Positions 1-6,664 of a DNA stretch of 56,537 nt are shown piece after piece (positions within the stretch are counted from its first letter, which is position 1; every line of letters starts with the position of its first letter). The DNA is from Candidatus Zipacnadia bacterium. Its GTDB lineage: Bacteria > Armatimonadota > Zipacnadia > Zipacnadales > UBA5352. The notes below the pieces were generated by a model. That model was not told where the DNA came from, made no database searches, and worked only from the letters and a program-made list of their open reading frames with translations. Where the stretch lies: NCBI GenBank assembly GCA_029820945.1, contig JALGUJ010000027.1, positions 1 through 56,537 of the forward strand, written 5' to 3'. The position numbers were made by a program, and so were the translations under genes.

Positions 1-2
1 GC

Positions 3-110
3 GGCGGGCAGGCCGCCGTCGCCGGCATCTGCGTGCTGGATCAGGGCGAGCCGCAGATCGTCGTCGCGCGCGCCGATGGCTCGCTGGACCGACTACGCCT
101 CGCGCGCTGA
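3..110 (+). CDS. C-terminal end of an unidentified gene, cut by the window edge
   Basis: The first bases read in one frame to a TGA at 108-110, giving about 35 residues that end ...SLDRLRLAR. The motif pattern (GICVLDQG, then IVVARADGSLD) resembles one blade of a beta-propeller or PQQ-like repeat protein. That is only a resemblance, and the family cannot be fixed from this tail. The same 3' end recurs at 3144-3205 with 48 bases missing but the frame kept. This copy is therefore either the more intact one or a duplicate of a gene lying upstream of the window. Confidence 0.4.
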   Translation, partial: GGQAAVAGICVLDQGEPQIVVARADGSLDRLRLAR

Positions 111-120
111 GCGGGCGGCG

Positions 121-184
121 TCAGCGTCCGCTGGTGGAGGCGCGTACGACCAGGCCGGGATGCAGCTCGATGCGACACCACGGT
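121..184 (-). pseudogene. 3' remnant of a LacI-family regulator gene
   Basis: Read on the minus strand, these 64 bases encode the last residues WCRIELHPGLVVRASTSGR and a stop. This matches the C-terminus of the intact LacI-family regulator at 3215-4225, with Ile for Val as a difference. The rest of the gene is absent, and the fragment abuts the operator-containing repeat at 185. It is a deletion remnant and not a functional gene. Confidence 0.8.
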
Positions 185-304
185 AACGATTGGCTGAGAA
201 AGCGATTTCTCGGCACCCGTCTGCCCTTCGGCAGCGATGGGTCGCCAGGGCTGGAGCTGAACCCTAGGCGCATGGCCGGACGCTCGCAACGGGTAGTGCC
301 AGAC
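185..304 (+). repeat. 120-bp operator-bearing intergenic repeat, copy 1
   Basis: This stretch matches 4457-4574 without gaps, with about nine substitutions. It contains a LacI-type palindrome (196-211), a small CTGCC/GGCAG hairpin around 221-234 and a CCTAGG palindrome. It lies upstream of the glycosyl-hydrolase-like gene at 377, as the second copy lies upstream of the prepilin genes. The plus strand is open through the repeat in both copies, but the substitutions do not fall at third positions, so I do not call it coding. It reads best as a shared regulatory module or dispersed repeat. Confidence 0.75.
196..211. promoter_or_regulatory. LacI-family operator, copy 1
   Basis: GAGAAAGCGATTTCTC has matching six-base arms (GAGAAA/TTTCTC) around a central CG, the hallmark of LacI-family sites (general form GNAANCGNTTNC). 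It lies about 165 bases upstream of the start at 377. The identical 16-mer recurs at 4468-4483. The likely binding protein is the regulator at 3215-4225; that assignment is inferred. Confidence 0.65.
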
Positions 305-376
305 GGGTCGGCCGTACCAGGCCGGTAGCGTGGAGGGACGATCACAAGCCCACGTACATCCCCTTTGGAGACAGGT

Positions 377-1582
377 ATGATAGATGAGCAATCCCCTGAC
401 GGGCGGAGGTATCCAGCGCCGCGCCGCCTGATCATGGGCTACTGCGGCGCTTCGCTCCAGGGCGCCGACATGGAGGCGCCCATCGGCGTTGAGGGACTCG
501 TGCGCAATGCGATCGATCCGCTGCGCGGGACGATGGTTGACACCCTGTACTGGCAGATGAACACCGACCCGTACTTCGGCTCGTCCACCAGCCATCTGAC
601 GGACTGGTTCTCGCATCCCACCCGGGTCGGGCCGGTGTGGGGGCAGGGCCGGCAGAGCTTCAAGACCGCGGGTGAGTGGCGCATCTACGAGAACGCCCGG
701 GAGCTGATCGACAGCGGGACCGATCCGCCGAAGGTGATCATCGAGCACGGGCATGCGGCGGGCATGGACGTGTTCCTGGGCTTCCGCTTCAACGACGGGC
801 ATGACCACCGTCTGCCGGGCGGTCTGGACGACCCCAACATGAGTCCGATCAAGAAGGCTCATCCGGACTGGCTGCTCGGGCCCAGTGCGGGAGACTACAG
901 CCAGTTCGCCTACAACTTTGCGGTGCCGGAGGTCCGTCGCTACCGAATGGCCATGCTCGCGGAGACGATTGCCAACTACGACCTCGATGGCGTGGACCTC
1001 GATTTCTGCCGCTGGCCGATCCTGTTCCGTCCCGGCGAGGGGGAGGACGGAGCGCGTCAGCTCACGGAGATGCTGCGCGAGACGAAAGCGCTCCTGGAGA
1101 GGAAGGGGCGAGAGGCAGGCAGGCGGCTGTTCCTCTCCGTGCGCGTGCCGTACGACCTGGACGAAACACGGCGCGAGGGGATGGACGTGCGCACGTGGAT
1201 CGGGGAGCACATCGTGGATATCGTGGTGGTAGCGGGAACGGGCGGCGGATGGAACTACCGGCTGCCGATCGAGGAGTACAGGGAACTCGCCGCCGGCACG
1301 GAATGCAAGATCGTGGCGCAGAATCTGGACGGCTTCAAGGAACGCCGCCCGCGCTCGGCCCACGTGCTGTTCGGCGAGGGCGACTACTACTCGACCGAGA
1401 TGCATCGCGCGGTGGCGGCGCGGCACTGGCGGGCAGGGGCGGACGGCATCTACATCTGGAACCAGGACTGGATTAAGTTCGCGAAAGACGACCGGTTCGA
1501 CCCGCAGTCGTGGAAGGAGATCGGGAACCCCGACGGTCTTGCGGGACTGGACAAGCACTACTTGGTCGGGCCGTCCGGCTGA
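377..1582 (+). CDS. Glycosyl-hydrolase-like TIM-barrel protein (GHL10-like), N-terminal part
   Basis: The product has 401 residues. The start ATG at 377 has GGAG at 367-370. The sequence suggests a beta/alpha barrel: an early IMGYCG segment, a His-rich DGHDH loop and a LDGVDLDF strand end in the middle, where acidic residues sit in GHL10 and related hydrolase-like families. There is no signal peptide, so it may be cytoplasmic. The gene ends at TGA 1580-1582, and 15 bases later the same frame continues as a beta-sandwich-like domain (1598-1936). The two pieces may be one ORF interrupted by a nonsense codon. The LacI-type operator upstream suggests sugar-responsive control. Substrate is unknown, and family assignment is from motifs only. 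Confidence 0.65.
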   Translation: MIDEQSPDGRRYPAPRRLIMGYCGASLQGADMEAPIGVEGLVRNAIDPLRGTMVDTLYWQMNTDPYFGSSTSHLTDWFSHPTRVGPVWGQGRQSFKTAGEWRIYENARELIDSGTDPPKVIIEHGHAAGMDVFLGFRFNDGHDHRLPGGLDDPNMSPIKKAHPDWLLGPSAGDYSQFAYNFAVPEVRRYRMAMLAETIANYDLDGVDLDFCRWPILFRPGEGEDGARQLTEMLRETKALLERKGREAGRRLFLSVRVPYDLDETRREGMDVRTWIGEHIVDIVVVAGTGGGWNYRLPIEEYRELAAGTECKIVAQNLDGFKERRPRSAHVLFGEGDYYSTEMHRAVAARHWRAGADGIYIWNQDWIKFAKDDRFDPQSWKEIGNPDGLAGLDKHYLVGPSG

Positions 1583-1597
1583 GGAGGAAACCTGCCG

Positions 1598-1936
1598 GTG
1601 GAACTCGCCGGGCACGGCGAGACGGCCCGCATCCAGATCGACATCGCCGATGACCTTCCGTCTGCTCAGGGGCGTGTGGAGGCGGTCCTGCGCGTGATGG
1701 TGGAGCACCTGACGTCGCTGGACCGCGTGCGATTCGAGCTCAACGGCGCGCGCCTCGATGCGGCGTCGGCGACGGTGCGCTACAACTACAACGACTGCTG
1801 GCTCGACTTCCCCGTTGCCGACGTGCTGAAGAGAGGGTGGAATGACCTGTGCCTCACGGTTGAGTCGCGGAACCCTCATGTAGAAGCGTCGCTTGCGATT
1901 CGCAGCGTCGAGGTTCTGACCCGGTTCGTGTCCTGA
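1598..1936 (+). CDS. C-terminal domain piece of the preceding hydrolase-like gene (split by in-frame TGA)
   Basis: This ORF starts with GTG and has 112 residues. It lies in the same frame as 377-1582 and is separated only by TGA plus GGNLP. It looks like a small all-beta domain (alternating hydrophobic strands, ending LAIRSVEVLTRFV) of the kind that caps glycosidase barrels. A GAGGAGG at 1582-1588 could act as a ribosome binding site for the GTG, so translational re-initiation is possible. A nonsense mutation, for example TGG to TGA, in a once 519-codon gene is at least as likely. TGA is the normal stop of most genes here, so recoding is unlikely. Confidence 0.55.
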   Translation: MELAGHGETARIQIDIADDLPSAQGRVEAVLRVMVEHLTSLDRVRFELNGARLDAASATVRYNYNDCWLDFPVADVLKRGWNDLCLTVESRNPHVEASLAIRSVEVLTRFVS

Positions 1937-2136
1937 TGGGTGTACACGCCCCTGCGAGGATGAGAGCGATCGGGGGTTCGGGGACACGCGTACGGCACGG
2001 GGGCGCGTTTGCGGCGAAGGCGCAGAGATGACGGTGCACCTGGCGAACTACGATGTGACGATGCCGGGGGGCGACCGCGCCAGCAGGTGCGCGGCGGGCA
2101 GCACCGCCCGACTCCCAAACCAGTCGTGCCCTCCGA
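1937..2136. other. Intergenic stretch with a possible gene scrap
   Basis: No complete gene is visible. Around 2028-2065 the plus strand reads MTVHLANYDVTMPGGD. The VHLANYD motif resembles segments seen in C-terminal domains of some glycosidases, but the reading is lost within about 40 codons at the edge of the decayed transposase. I regard it as a possible remnant only. Confidence 0.25.
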
Positions 2137-2778
2137 TCAGGAGCTCCTCATTCGCCACGTGCGCCGCTTGATCTCCTGGTTCACCCGCTCCAGGCAATCA
2201 GTCGAGTTGAGCTGCTTGTGGTGCCGGCGTGGCAGGCGATAGAACGATGTCAGCACTGTCTGGCTGCGCACCACTCCATTCTCGCGCACCTTCTCGTAGC
2301 GGGCATCGAGGATCAGATGCGGGTATTCTTCCTCCAGTGGACGGCTCGCGAACGCCGCCAGCTCAGCATCGCGCGTCTTGTTGATGCGGCTGATGGCGGA
2401 GACTGAGAACGAGTGAACCCACGCACCTTGCGGCTGGAGACGCGCTTGACGTACATCTCCACCATCGCCGACACGAGGCCCTTCTCCGAGCCTGGTAGCG
2501 GTGGAAGATCTCGGTGCTGAAGCGGCCCATCCCAATCCTGCGGCACCCGCAGGTCGATCGCGCCCACCCGCGTCACCAGCGTGCGCGAGTAGTGACCGCT
2601 GCGATAGCCGGGCCGGCTGGAAGTACGCTCGTAGCGCGCGGCACCCAGGAACTCGTTCCATCTCAGCTTCCAGTGCCTCCTGTACCACCGCCTCCACTAT
2701 CGGACGGAGGAAGTCAGTATCCTCCTGCAACAGCTTCTTGACCTGCTGATGCAACTCGCCATACTGCTGCTGAGCCAT
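2137..2778 (-). pseudogene. Decayed IS256-family (mutator-type) transposase
   Basis: The start at 2778 has GGAGGGG upstream, and the N-terminus (LLQEDTDFLRPIVEAVVQEALEAEM, quoted here in pieces: LLQEDTDFLRP, VVQEALEAEM) is typical of IS256 transposases. The reading then jumps frames at least three times: TRVGAIDLRVPQDWDG, SEKGLVSAMVEMYV and SRINKTRDAELAAFASRP lie in different frames. After LILDARYEKVRENGVVRSQ the sequence joins directly to the C-terminal FYRLPRRHHKQL...LERVNQEIKRRT motif, so the catalytic DDE core is deleted. No clear terminal inverted repeats were seen. It is an inactive relic that marks this stretch as a former insertion hot spot. Confidence 0.85.
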
Positions 2779-2868
2779 GGTCAGTCCCCTCCTCAAGTGT
2801 ATTGCGGCGCTTCAGGAGATTCGACCATGGCTCACCCCCTCTTGCAGAAGACACGGCACACAACCACG

Positions 2869-3120
2869 TCATCTCATCGAGATCAACTCATAGATCGCCG
2901 CCGGCTCCTCGCGGTGCCTGACCTGCACTGTCCCCAAAGGCCGCGCCTCAACGAGGTGCGCTATCTGCTCAAAGGTGCTGTCGCTGACGATGATGTAGCC
3001 GGGCTCGCGAGAGGCCAGCTCCTGCAGACATGCGGCCTCGTTGACGCCATCGCCCATGACCGTGTACTCCATGCTGATCGTCGGGACCCGGCGGGGCAGC
3101 GTCGTCGTGGTCTCCAGCGC
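2869..3120 (-). pseudogene. Fragment of a class III adenylate/guanylate cyclase
   Basis: The minus strand encodes the C-terminal half of a cyclase catalytic domain: MEYTVMGDGVNEAA, then GYIIVSDSTFEQI, then PLGTVQVRHREEPAAIYEL and a stop. The YTVxGDxVNxAA and GxxxVxxREEPxxxYEL signatures are strongly characteristic of class III cyclases. The N-terminal half with the metal-binding aspartates is missing. Reading upstream, the sequence runs into the duplicated plus-strand gene end at about 3144. It has no credible start or RBS, so I call it a remnant. Confidence 0.7.
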
Positions 3121-3143
3121 CGGCGAGGTCATCGGGAGGGCCG

Positions 3144-3278
3144 GCGGCGGGCAGGCCGCCGTCGCCGGCATCTGCGTGCTGGATCAGGGACGCCTCGCGC
3201 GCTGAGCGGCGGCGTCAGCGTCCGCTGGTGGAGGCGCGTACGACCAGGCCGGGATGCAGCTCGACCCGACACCACGGT
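3144..3278 (+). repeat. Segmental duplication, copy 2 (matches 1-184)
   Basis: This copy contains the plus-strand gene tail (AVAGICVLDQG then RLAR, stop 3203-3205), with an in-frame 48-bp deletion relative to copy 1, followed by the convergent end of the intact lacI-type gene. Homology to copy 1 ends at 3278, inside the regulator gene. The plus-strand tail here has no intact body upstream, only the cyclase fragment, so it is a pseudogene scrap. Confidence 0.85.
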
Positions 3279-4225
3279 TCGGTGTTGGCGTCGAGCCGGT
3301 GGCGCAGCACCGACATGGTCAGCGAGCAGAGCTGCTCGATGGGGTGGGAGACCGTGGTCAGCGGCGGGCGGTAGAACTGGGTCCAGGGCTCGTTGTCGAA
3401 GCCGGCGACGGCGACGTCCTCGGGCACGCGCAGACCCAGCTCCTGGAGGGCATAGAGCACGCCCACGGCGTTGAGGTCGGAGTGGCAGAAGATGCCGTCG
3501 ATCTCGGGGTGCTCGCGGAGCAGCTTGAGTGTCGCGCGCCGCGCCCCCCGGGGCGGCTCCTCCTGGCTGAGCGATGCGATGATCTCGCGGTCGATGCCGC
3601 GTTCGGCGAGGGCGGCGCGGTACCCCTCGACGCGGCCGCCAGCGTCGGAGGCGACCAGGGCGACGTTCTCGCCCACGCAGTCGATCAGGTGCGACACGGC
3701 CAGCCTGCAGCCGTGCGCGCGGTCCACGGTTATGGCGTCGCAGGGCACATCGGGCGGCGGCGGGCGCTGGTGGTCAACGGCCAGCACGTAGGTGTCGCGC
3801 TCGTGCAACTGCGCGCAGGCCTCGCGGAAGTCCCCGTCGTCCCACTCCGCCGACAGCCACACGACCGCACGTGGTCGGGTGAAGAGCAGGAACTGCACGA
3901 TCTCCTGAGGGTCTCCGAAGGTGGTGACGTCGGCGCAGAGCACCGGGTGGCCTGTGGAGTGCAGCGCCCGCTGCAGCAGTGAGGTCTTGCGGGCACCCGT
4001 GAGGTAGAAGGCGTGGGGGGCCACCAGGATGATAGTGGATGACTTGCCTGACTGGAGCACTTGGGCGTAGGGGTCGGGGCGGTAGCCCATCTCACGGGCC
4101 GCCTCAATGATGCGCCTGCGTGTGCCGTCGGATACACGAACATCGGGCTTGTTGTTGAGCACCCTCGAGGCGATCGACGGCGTCACTCCGGCTCTCTCCG
4201 CAATCTCACGTAGCGTCACACGCAT
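3215..4225 (-). CDS. LacI/GalR-family transcriptional regulator
   Basis: The product has 336 residues, the normal length for the family. I chose ATG 4225 because the protein then begins MRVTLREIAERAGVTPSIAS, the canonical LacI helix-turn-helix, and AGGGGTG precedes it. A longer frame exists but adds only non-homologous residues. Residues 1-60 are the DNA-binding head with hinge helix (YRPDPYAQVLQSGK). The rest is the periplasmic-binding-protein-like effector domain, with DGIFCHSDLNAVGVL and the DVAVAGFDNEP signature. It probably senses a sugar and represses, or less often activates, carbohydrate genes. A palindrome at 4277-4290 suggests autoregulation. The tail is duplicated as a remnant at 121-184. 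Confidence 0.93.
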   Translation of the reverse strand: MRVTLREIAERAGVTPSIASRVLNNKPDVRVSDGTRRRIIEAAREMGYRPDPYAQVLQSGKSSTIILVAPHAFYLTGARKTSLLQRALHSTGHPVLCADVTTFGDPQEIVQFLLFTRPRAVVWLSAEWDDGDFREACAQLHERDTYVLAVDHQRPPPPDVPCDAITVDRAHGCRLAVSHLIDCVGENVALVASDAGGRVEGYRAALAERGIDREIIASLSQEEPPRGARRATLKLLREHPEIDGIFCHSDLNAVGVLYALQELGLRVPEDVAVAGFDNEPWTQFYRPPLTTVSHPIEQLCSLTMSVLRHRLDANTEPWCRVELHPGLVVRASTSGR

Positions 4226-4276
4226 GCCTTCACCCCTGTTCGCCACCAACGCGCGCTGGCCCACCTGCGGGGGGCA

Positions 4277-4290
4277 GGGAATCGTTTCCC
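4277..4290. promoter_or_regulatory. LacI-type operator upstream of the regulator gene
   Basis: GGGAATCGTTTCCC is a palindrome centred on CG with GGGAA/TTCCC arms, 52-65 bases upstream of the lacI-type start at 4225 on the minus strand. It shares the AAnCGnTT core with the operators at 196-211 and 4468-4483 but differs in the outer bases. Autoregulation is the simplest reading. Confidence 0.6.
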
Positions 4291-4456
4291 CACCGTGCGA
4301 TATCATCCCGAGCGGTGTCCCCGCCCTCAACGCGGTCTACGTCGCCCATGCGGTTCTCTGGGGGTCCAGGTGACAGGTGCGCCTGCCGAGCGCGGCACAT
4401 ACCGTGAACTCATTTTAATTCTGCGCCCAGAAGGAGGAATCCTGCAGGGGATGCGG

Positions 4457-4574
4457 AATGATTGGCTGAGAAAGCGATTTCTCGGGACCCGTCTGCGCTT
4501 CGGCAGCGATGGGTCGCCAGGACTGGAGGTGAACCCTAGGCGCATGGCCGGACGCTCGCGACGGGTAGCGGCAG
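4457..4574 (+). repeat. 120-bp operator-bearing intergenic repeat, copy 2
   Basis: This is about 93 percent identical and gap-free to 185-304. It lies between the divergent lacI-type gene and the prepilin genes. Upstream, at 4430-4438, a strong Shine-Dalgarno-like AGAAGGAGG is followed by ATG 4451, and the open frame (MRNDWLRKRFLGTRL...) runs through the repeat. The same frame is open in copy 1 but lacks that start, so a coding role is possible but unproven. Confidence 0.75.
4468..4483. promoter_or_regulatory. LacI-family operator, copy 2
   Basis: The 16-base palindrome GAGAAAGCGATTTCTC is identical to 196-211. It sits about 190 bases upstream of the first prepilin gene at 4671. With the operator at 4277-4290 it makes two candidate LacI sites in the divergent intergenic region 4226-4670. 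Apart from the repeat and these sites I see no clear sigma-70 promoter there. Confidence 0.65.
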
Positions 4575-4670
4575 GCGTCCGCGGAGCCGTCTCCACAGGC
4601 GCAGCACCCGCCGGTTGCCGTACGGTCGCGAGAGCGCATCTGCCTCAAATGTCTGAGAGGAGGGACGACC

Positions 4671-5375
4671 ATGAAGTGTCGTCATGGCTTCACCCTGATA
4701 GAGCTGCTGGTGGTGATCGCGATCATCGCCATCCTGGCAGCGATCCTGTTCCCCGTCTTCGAACGGGCCCGGGCCAAAGCCCAATCGGCCTCGTGTCAAT
4801 CGCAACTCAAGCAGATCGGGCTGGCCTTCCTGATGTACGCTCAGGACTATGACGGGCTGTTCCCTGAGGGAGACATGCTCTTCCGGCGTGCCGACTGGCC
4901 CTACAACCTGAACGAGTGGGACATCCACTACGATCCCTGTCCCGGCAAGTCGGGATGGGCGTTCTACATCGCGCCGTACGTGAAGACCGCAGCCATCTTC
5001 ATGTGCCCCAGCGGCCCGACCCACAACCAGGATGACGGGCTGCGCCGCAGCTACGGCTGGAACTACCAGGGCACACACCTGCGCGTGTGCGGCGCATACG
5101 GTGGCATCGAGTTCCCCGCGGAGACCTACCTGGTGTGCGACGCGGCCTACCCGTACCTCAGCCGCAAGGGCTGCACTCTCCACTGGCTGCAGACCTGGCT
5201 CGGGCACTTCCAGACCAACCCCAAGTACCAGGGCCACCGCCACAACGGCATGCACAACGTGGCCTTCTGCGACGGCCACGTCAAGTCCGTCAGCCAGAAC
5301 GCCATTCTCGAGAACGCCGGTGGCGCCGCCAACAACAACATCCCGCCCTGGAACTGGCCGGCGTGGGAGGACTGA
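4671..5375 (+). CDS. Prepilin-like secreted protein with H-X9-DG motif (first of pair)
   Basis: The product has 234 residues, with GAGAGGAGGGA just before ATG 4671. Residues 1-30 form a type IV prepilin leader: a short basic stretch (MKCRHG), cleavage after Gly, FTLIE with Glu at +5, then a hydrophobic helix. The body is the H-X9-DG (DUF1559-like) type, with KQIGLAFLMYAQDYD after the helix and HNGMHNVAFCDG near the C-terminus. It has many Cys and Trp. In phyla that carry many such proteins they are thought to be cell-surface or secreted pseudopilins of unclear role. It forms a unit with the next gene, and the operator at 4468 suggests carbohydrate-linked control. Confidence 0.9.
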   Translation: MKCRHGFTLIELLVVIAIIAILAAILFPVFERARAKAQSASCQSQLKQIGLAFLMYAQDYDGLFPEGDMLFRRADWPYNLNEWDIHYDPCPGKSGWAFYIAPYVKTAAIFMCPSGPTHNQDDGLRRSYGWNYQGTHLRVCGAYGGIEFPAETYLVCDAAYPYLSRKGCTLHWLQTWLGHFQTNPKYQGHRHNGMHNVAFCDGHVKSVSQNAILENAGGAANNNIPPWNWPAWED

Positions 5376-5455
5376 TGGCGCGCAAGCTGACGAGCAAGCG
5401 CAGAGACAGGCCGACCGCGAAGATCACGCCCACTGACAGGAGGGAGATGCAGTGA
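5375..5455 (+). CDS. Possible 26-residue basic peptide, coupled between the two prepilin genes
   Basis: ATG 5375 overlaps the stop of the upstream prepilin gene (TGATG), and GGGAGG at 5365-5370 would serve as RBS. The ORF ends with a TGA that overlaps the GTG start of the next prepilin gene. The peptide begins [16 protein letters not shown] and is strongly basic, with no recognised motif. The precise overlap on both sides suggests translational coupling. The stretch could equally be a short spacer through which ribosomes travel. No family is known to me. Confidence 0.35.
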   Translation: MARKLTSKRRDRPTAKITPTDRREMQ

Positions 5456-6048
5456 AGAGGACAGGCTTTACACTGATCGAGCTGCTGGTAGTGATCGCGA
5501 TCATCGCGATCCTGGCAGCTATCTTGTTCCCGGTGTTCGCCCGAGCCCGGGAGAAGGCGCGGCAGACCGCCTGCCTGAGCAACATGAAGCAGCTCGGCAC
5601 GGCCGCACGGATGTACACGACAGACTATGACAACCACATCGTGCCCTACGCGCTCAACTGCGACCCCGGCGGCTGCGCGGGCTACTTCCTGCGCCTGGAG
5701 CCGTACATCAAGAACCAGCAGATCTGGGACTGCCCCAGCACCTCGGATAACGGTGCCGAATCGGTCTGGCGCCGCGACTACGGGTACAACGCCTACATGG
5801 AGTTCCACAACGGGTTCTACTTCCGCGAGACCACGCTGGAGGAGATCCGGACGCCGTCGGACACCGCGCAGTTCGGCGAGACCGCATGCGTGTCCAGGAG
5901 CTACATGGCGGTCGGCTCGGATGGCACCTGGTACATCCAGCCGGTGCACAACGGTGGCTGCAATATCGCGTTCTTCGACGGGCACTCGAAGTGGTACAAG
6001 ATCGAGAATGCCAAGGACCTGGCCCTGTGGGACGGCATCCCGAACTAG
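5452..6048 (+). CDS. Prepilin-like secreted protein with H-X9-DG motif (second of pair)
   Basis: The product has 198 residues. The start is GTG 5452, with ACAGGAGGGAG at 5435-5445, giving [14 protein letters not shown]. The leader (Gly then FTLIE) and the hydrophobic helix match the first prepilin almost residue for residue, followed by [20 protein letters not shown], the continuation typical of Armatimonadota-type H-X9-DG proteins. Near the end [12 protein letters not shown] gives the H-X9-DG motif. Six or more cysteines suggest disulfides outside the cell. The two genes are probably tandem duplicates that have diverged outside the N-terminus. Confidence 0.9.
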   Translation: MKRTGFTLIELLVVIAIIAILAAILFPVFARAREKARQTACLSNMKQLGTAARMYTTDYDNHIVPYALNCDPGGCAGYFLRLEPYIKNQQIWDCPSTSDNGAESVWRRDYGYNAYMEFHNGFYFRETTLEEIRTPSDTAQFGETACVSRSYMAVGSDGTWYIQPVHNGGCNIAFFDGHSKWYKIENAKDLALWDGIPN

Positions 6049-6069
6049 GGCACTAGTGCTGAGGCGCGC

Positions 6070-6549
6070 TCAGCGGCGCGCCGGCGTGCGGTCATACCCG
6101 AGGCCGGCGGCTGTTGCGCGAAGCCGCCGGCCAGCGGTGCTGAGCGCCTCGATGCCGTAGGGCAGTGCCTCAAACCGGATCCTCAGCACCGGCGCGAGCG
6201 GCCCCGGCGCCGGGCAGGTGGCGCCGAGATCTCGGTGCTGCGGTCGCTGGTCCGCTCGACCTGCACCGGCTCGCCGGTCGCCAGAGGCGAGGCGGAGGCC
6301 ATCGCCGCGCCGGTCCTCGACAGGATCAGCTCCTCGCCGGGGGAGTGGGGAATGCGGAAGGAGCACTGCCGGCTGTTGGAGGTCCACATGCCCTGGTGGA
6401 AGATGGGGTTATGCGGGTGCCCGCCGGCGGGGGAGATGCGCCCGGACTTCGTGCCGTAAATCGCCTCACGGTGCGGCCTCAGCCACGCGGCGAGGGGACC
6501 GACCACCCGCTGCCTGCGCTCGTCGATGAGTTCGCCAGTGCTTCGTTGC
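6070..6549 (-). pseudogene. Frameshifted C-terminal remnant of a fucosidase-like (GH29-type) gene
   Basis: From 6549 leftwards the minus strand reads GELIDERRQRVVGPLAAWL, then RPHREAIYGTKSGR, then FHQGMWTSNSR. The W-L-x-x-x-x-E-A-I-Y-G-T pattern is characteristic of alpha-L-fucosidase-type hydrolases near their C-terminus. Near 6230 a one-base shift moves the reading to APVLRIRFEALPYGIEAL in another frame. There is no N-terminal catalytic domain and no start or RBS. I interpret it as the tail of a deleted and frameshifted carbohydrate-degradation gene. Confidence 0.6.
6102..6132 (+). terminator. Hairpin downstream of the prepilin pair
   Basis: GGCCGGCGGCT (6102-6112) pairs perfectly with AGCCGCCGGCC (6122-6132) across a 9-base loop, about 55 bases after the second prepilin stop. 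No T-run follows, so it would be a weak or factor-assisted terminator. It overlaps the end of the degenerate minus-strand gene. Confidence 0.4.
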
Positions 6550-6602
6550 CGGATTGAGCGTCGGTTGCCGGGCGCGGCAACGGCGCCTCCCCCCGGGGCC
6601 CT

Positions 6603-6645
6603 CTCTCCCTGGAAACCGCACAGAACGCGGTTTCAGGCGGGAGAG
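6603..6645. terminator. Long two-part inverted repeat downstream of dprA
   Basis: CTCTCCC (6603-6609) pairs with GGGAGAG (6639-6645), and inside it GAAACCGC (6612-6619) pairs with GCGGTTTC (6627-6634) around a 7-base loop. That gives about 15 base pairs with a small asymmetric bulge. It lies 20 bases beyond the dprA stop on the minus strand. No U-run follows on the minus strand; the plus side has CCATTTCATT. It probably ends or protects the dprA transcript, or is a REP-like palindrome. Confidence 0.5.
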
Positions 6646-6664
6646 CCATTTCATTGACGCCCCA

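Larger units (their letters stand above)
1..184 (+). repeat. Segmental duplication, copy 1 (matches 3144-3278)
   Basis: Positions 1-184 align with 3144-3278 almost base for base, apart from a 48-bp stretch (47-94) and one G present only here, and a few substitutions. Both copies hold the end of the plus-strand gene and, convergently, the end of a minus-strand lacI-type gene. Homology stops at 184, and the next 120 bases match 4457-4574 instead. Relative to the other locus, this copy lacks the equivalent of 3279-4456, which is almost the whole regulator gene and its promoter. Confidence 0.85.

Noticed and set aside
1580..1582. Reassignment of UGA as a sense codon
   Set aside because: TGA terminates many clearly intact genes here (for example aroQ, dxs, cysK, vor subunits), so the standard bacterial code holds.
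41..1987. A 648-codon open frame on the minus strand opposite the hydrolase-like gene
   Set aside because: Its codons mirror the plus-strand gene, it is rich in Arg, Val and His as expected of a GC-rich shadow, and it has no recognisable motif or RBS.
4451..4670. Protein-coding ORF through operator repeat copy 2 (MRNDWLRKRFLG...)
   Set aside because: A strong RBS-like sequence exists, but substitutions between the repeat copies are not third-position biased and copy 1 lacks the start. It also runs into the prepilin gene in a wrong frame.
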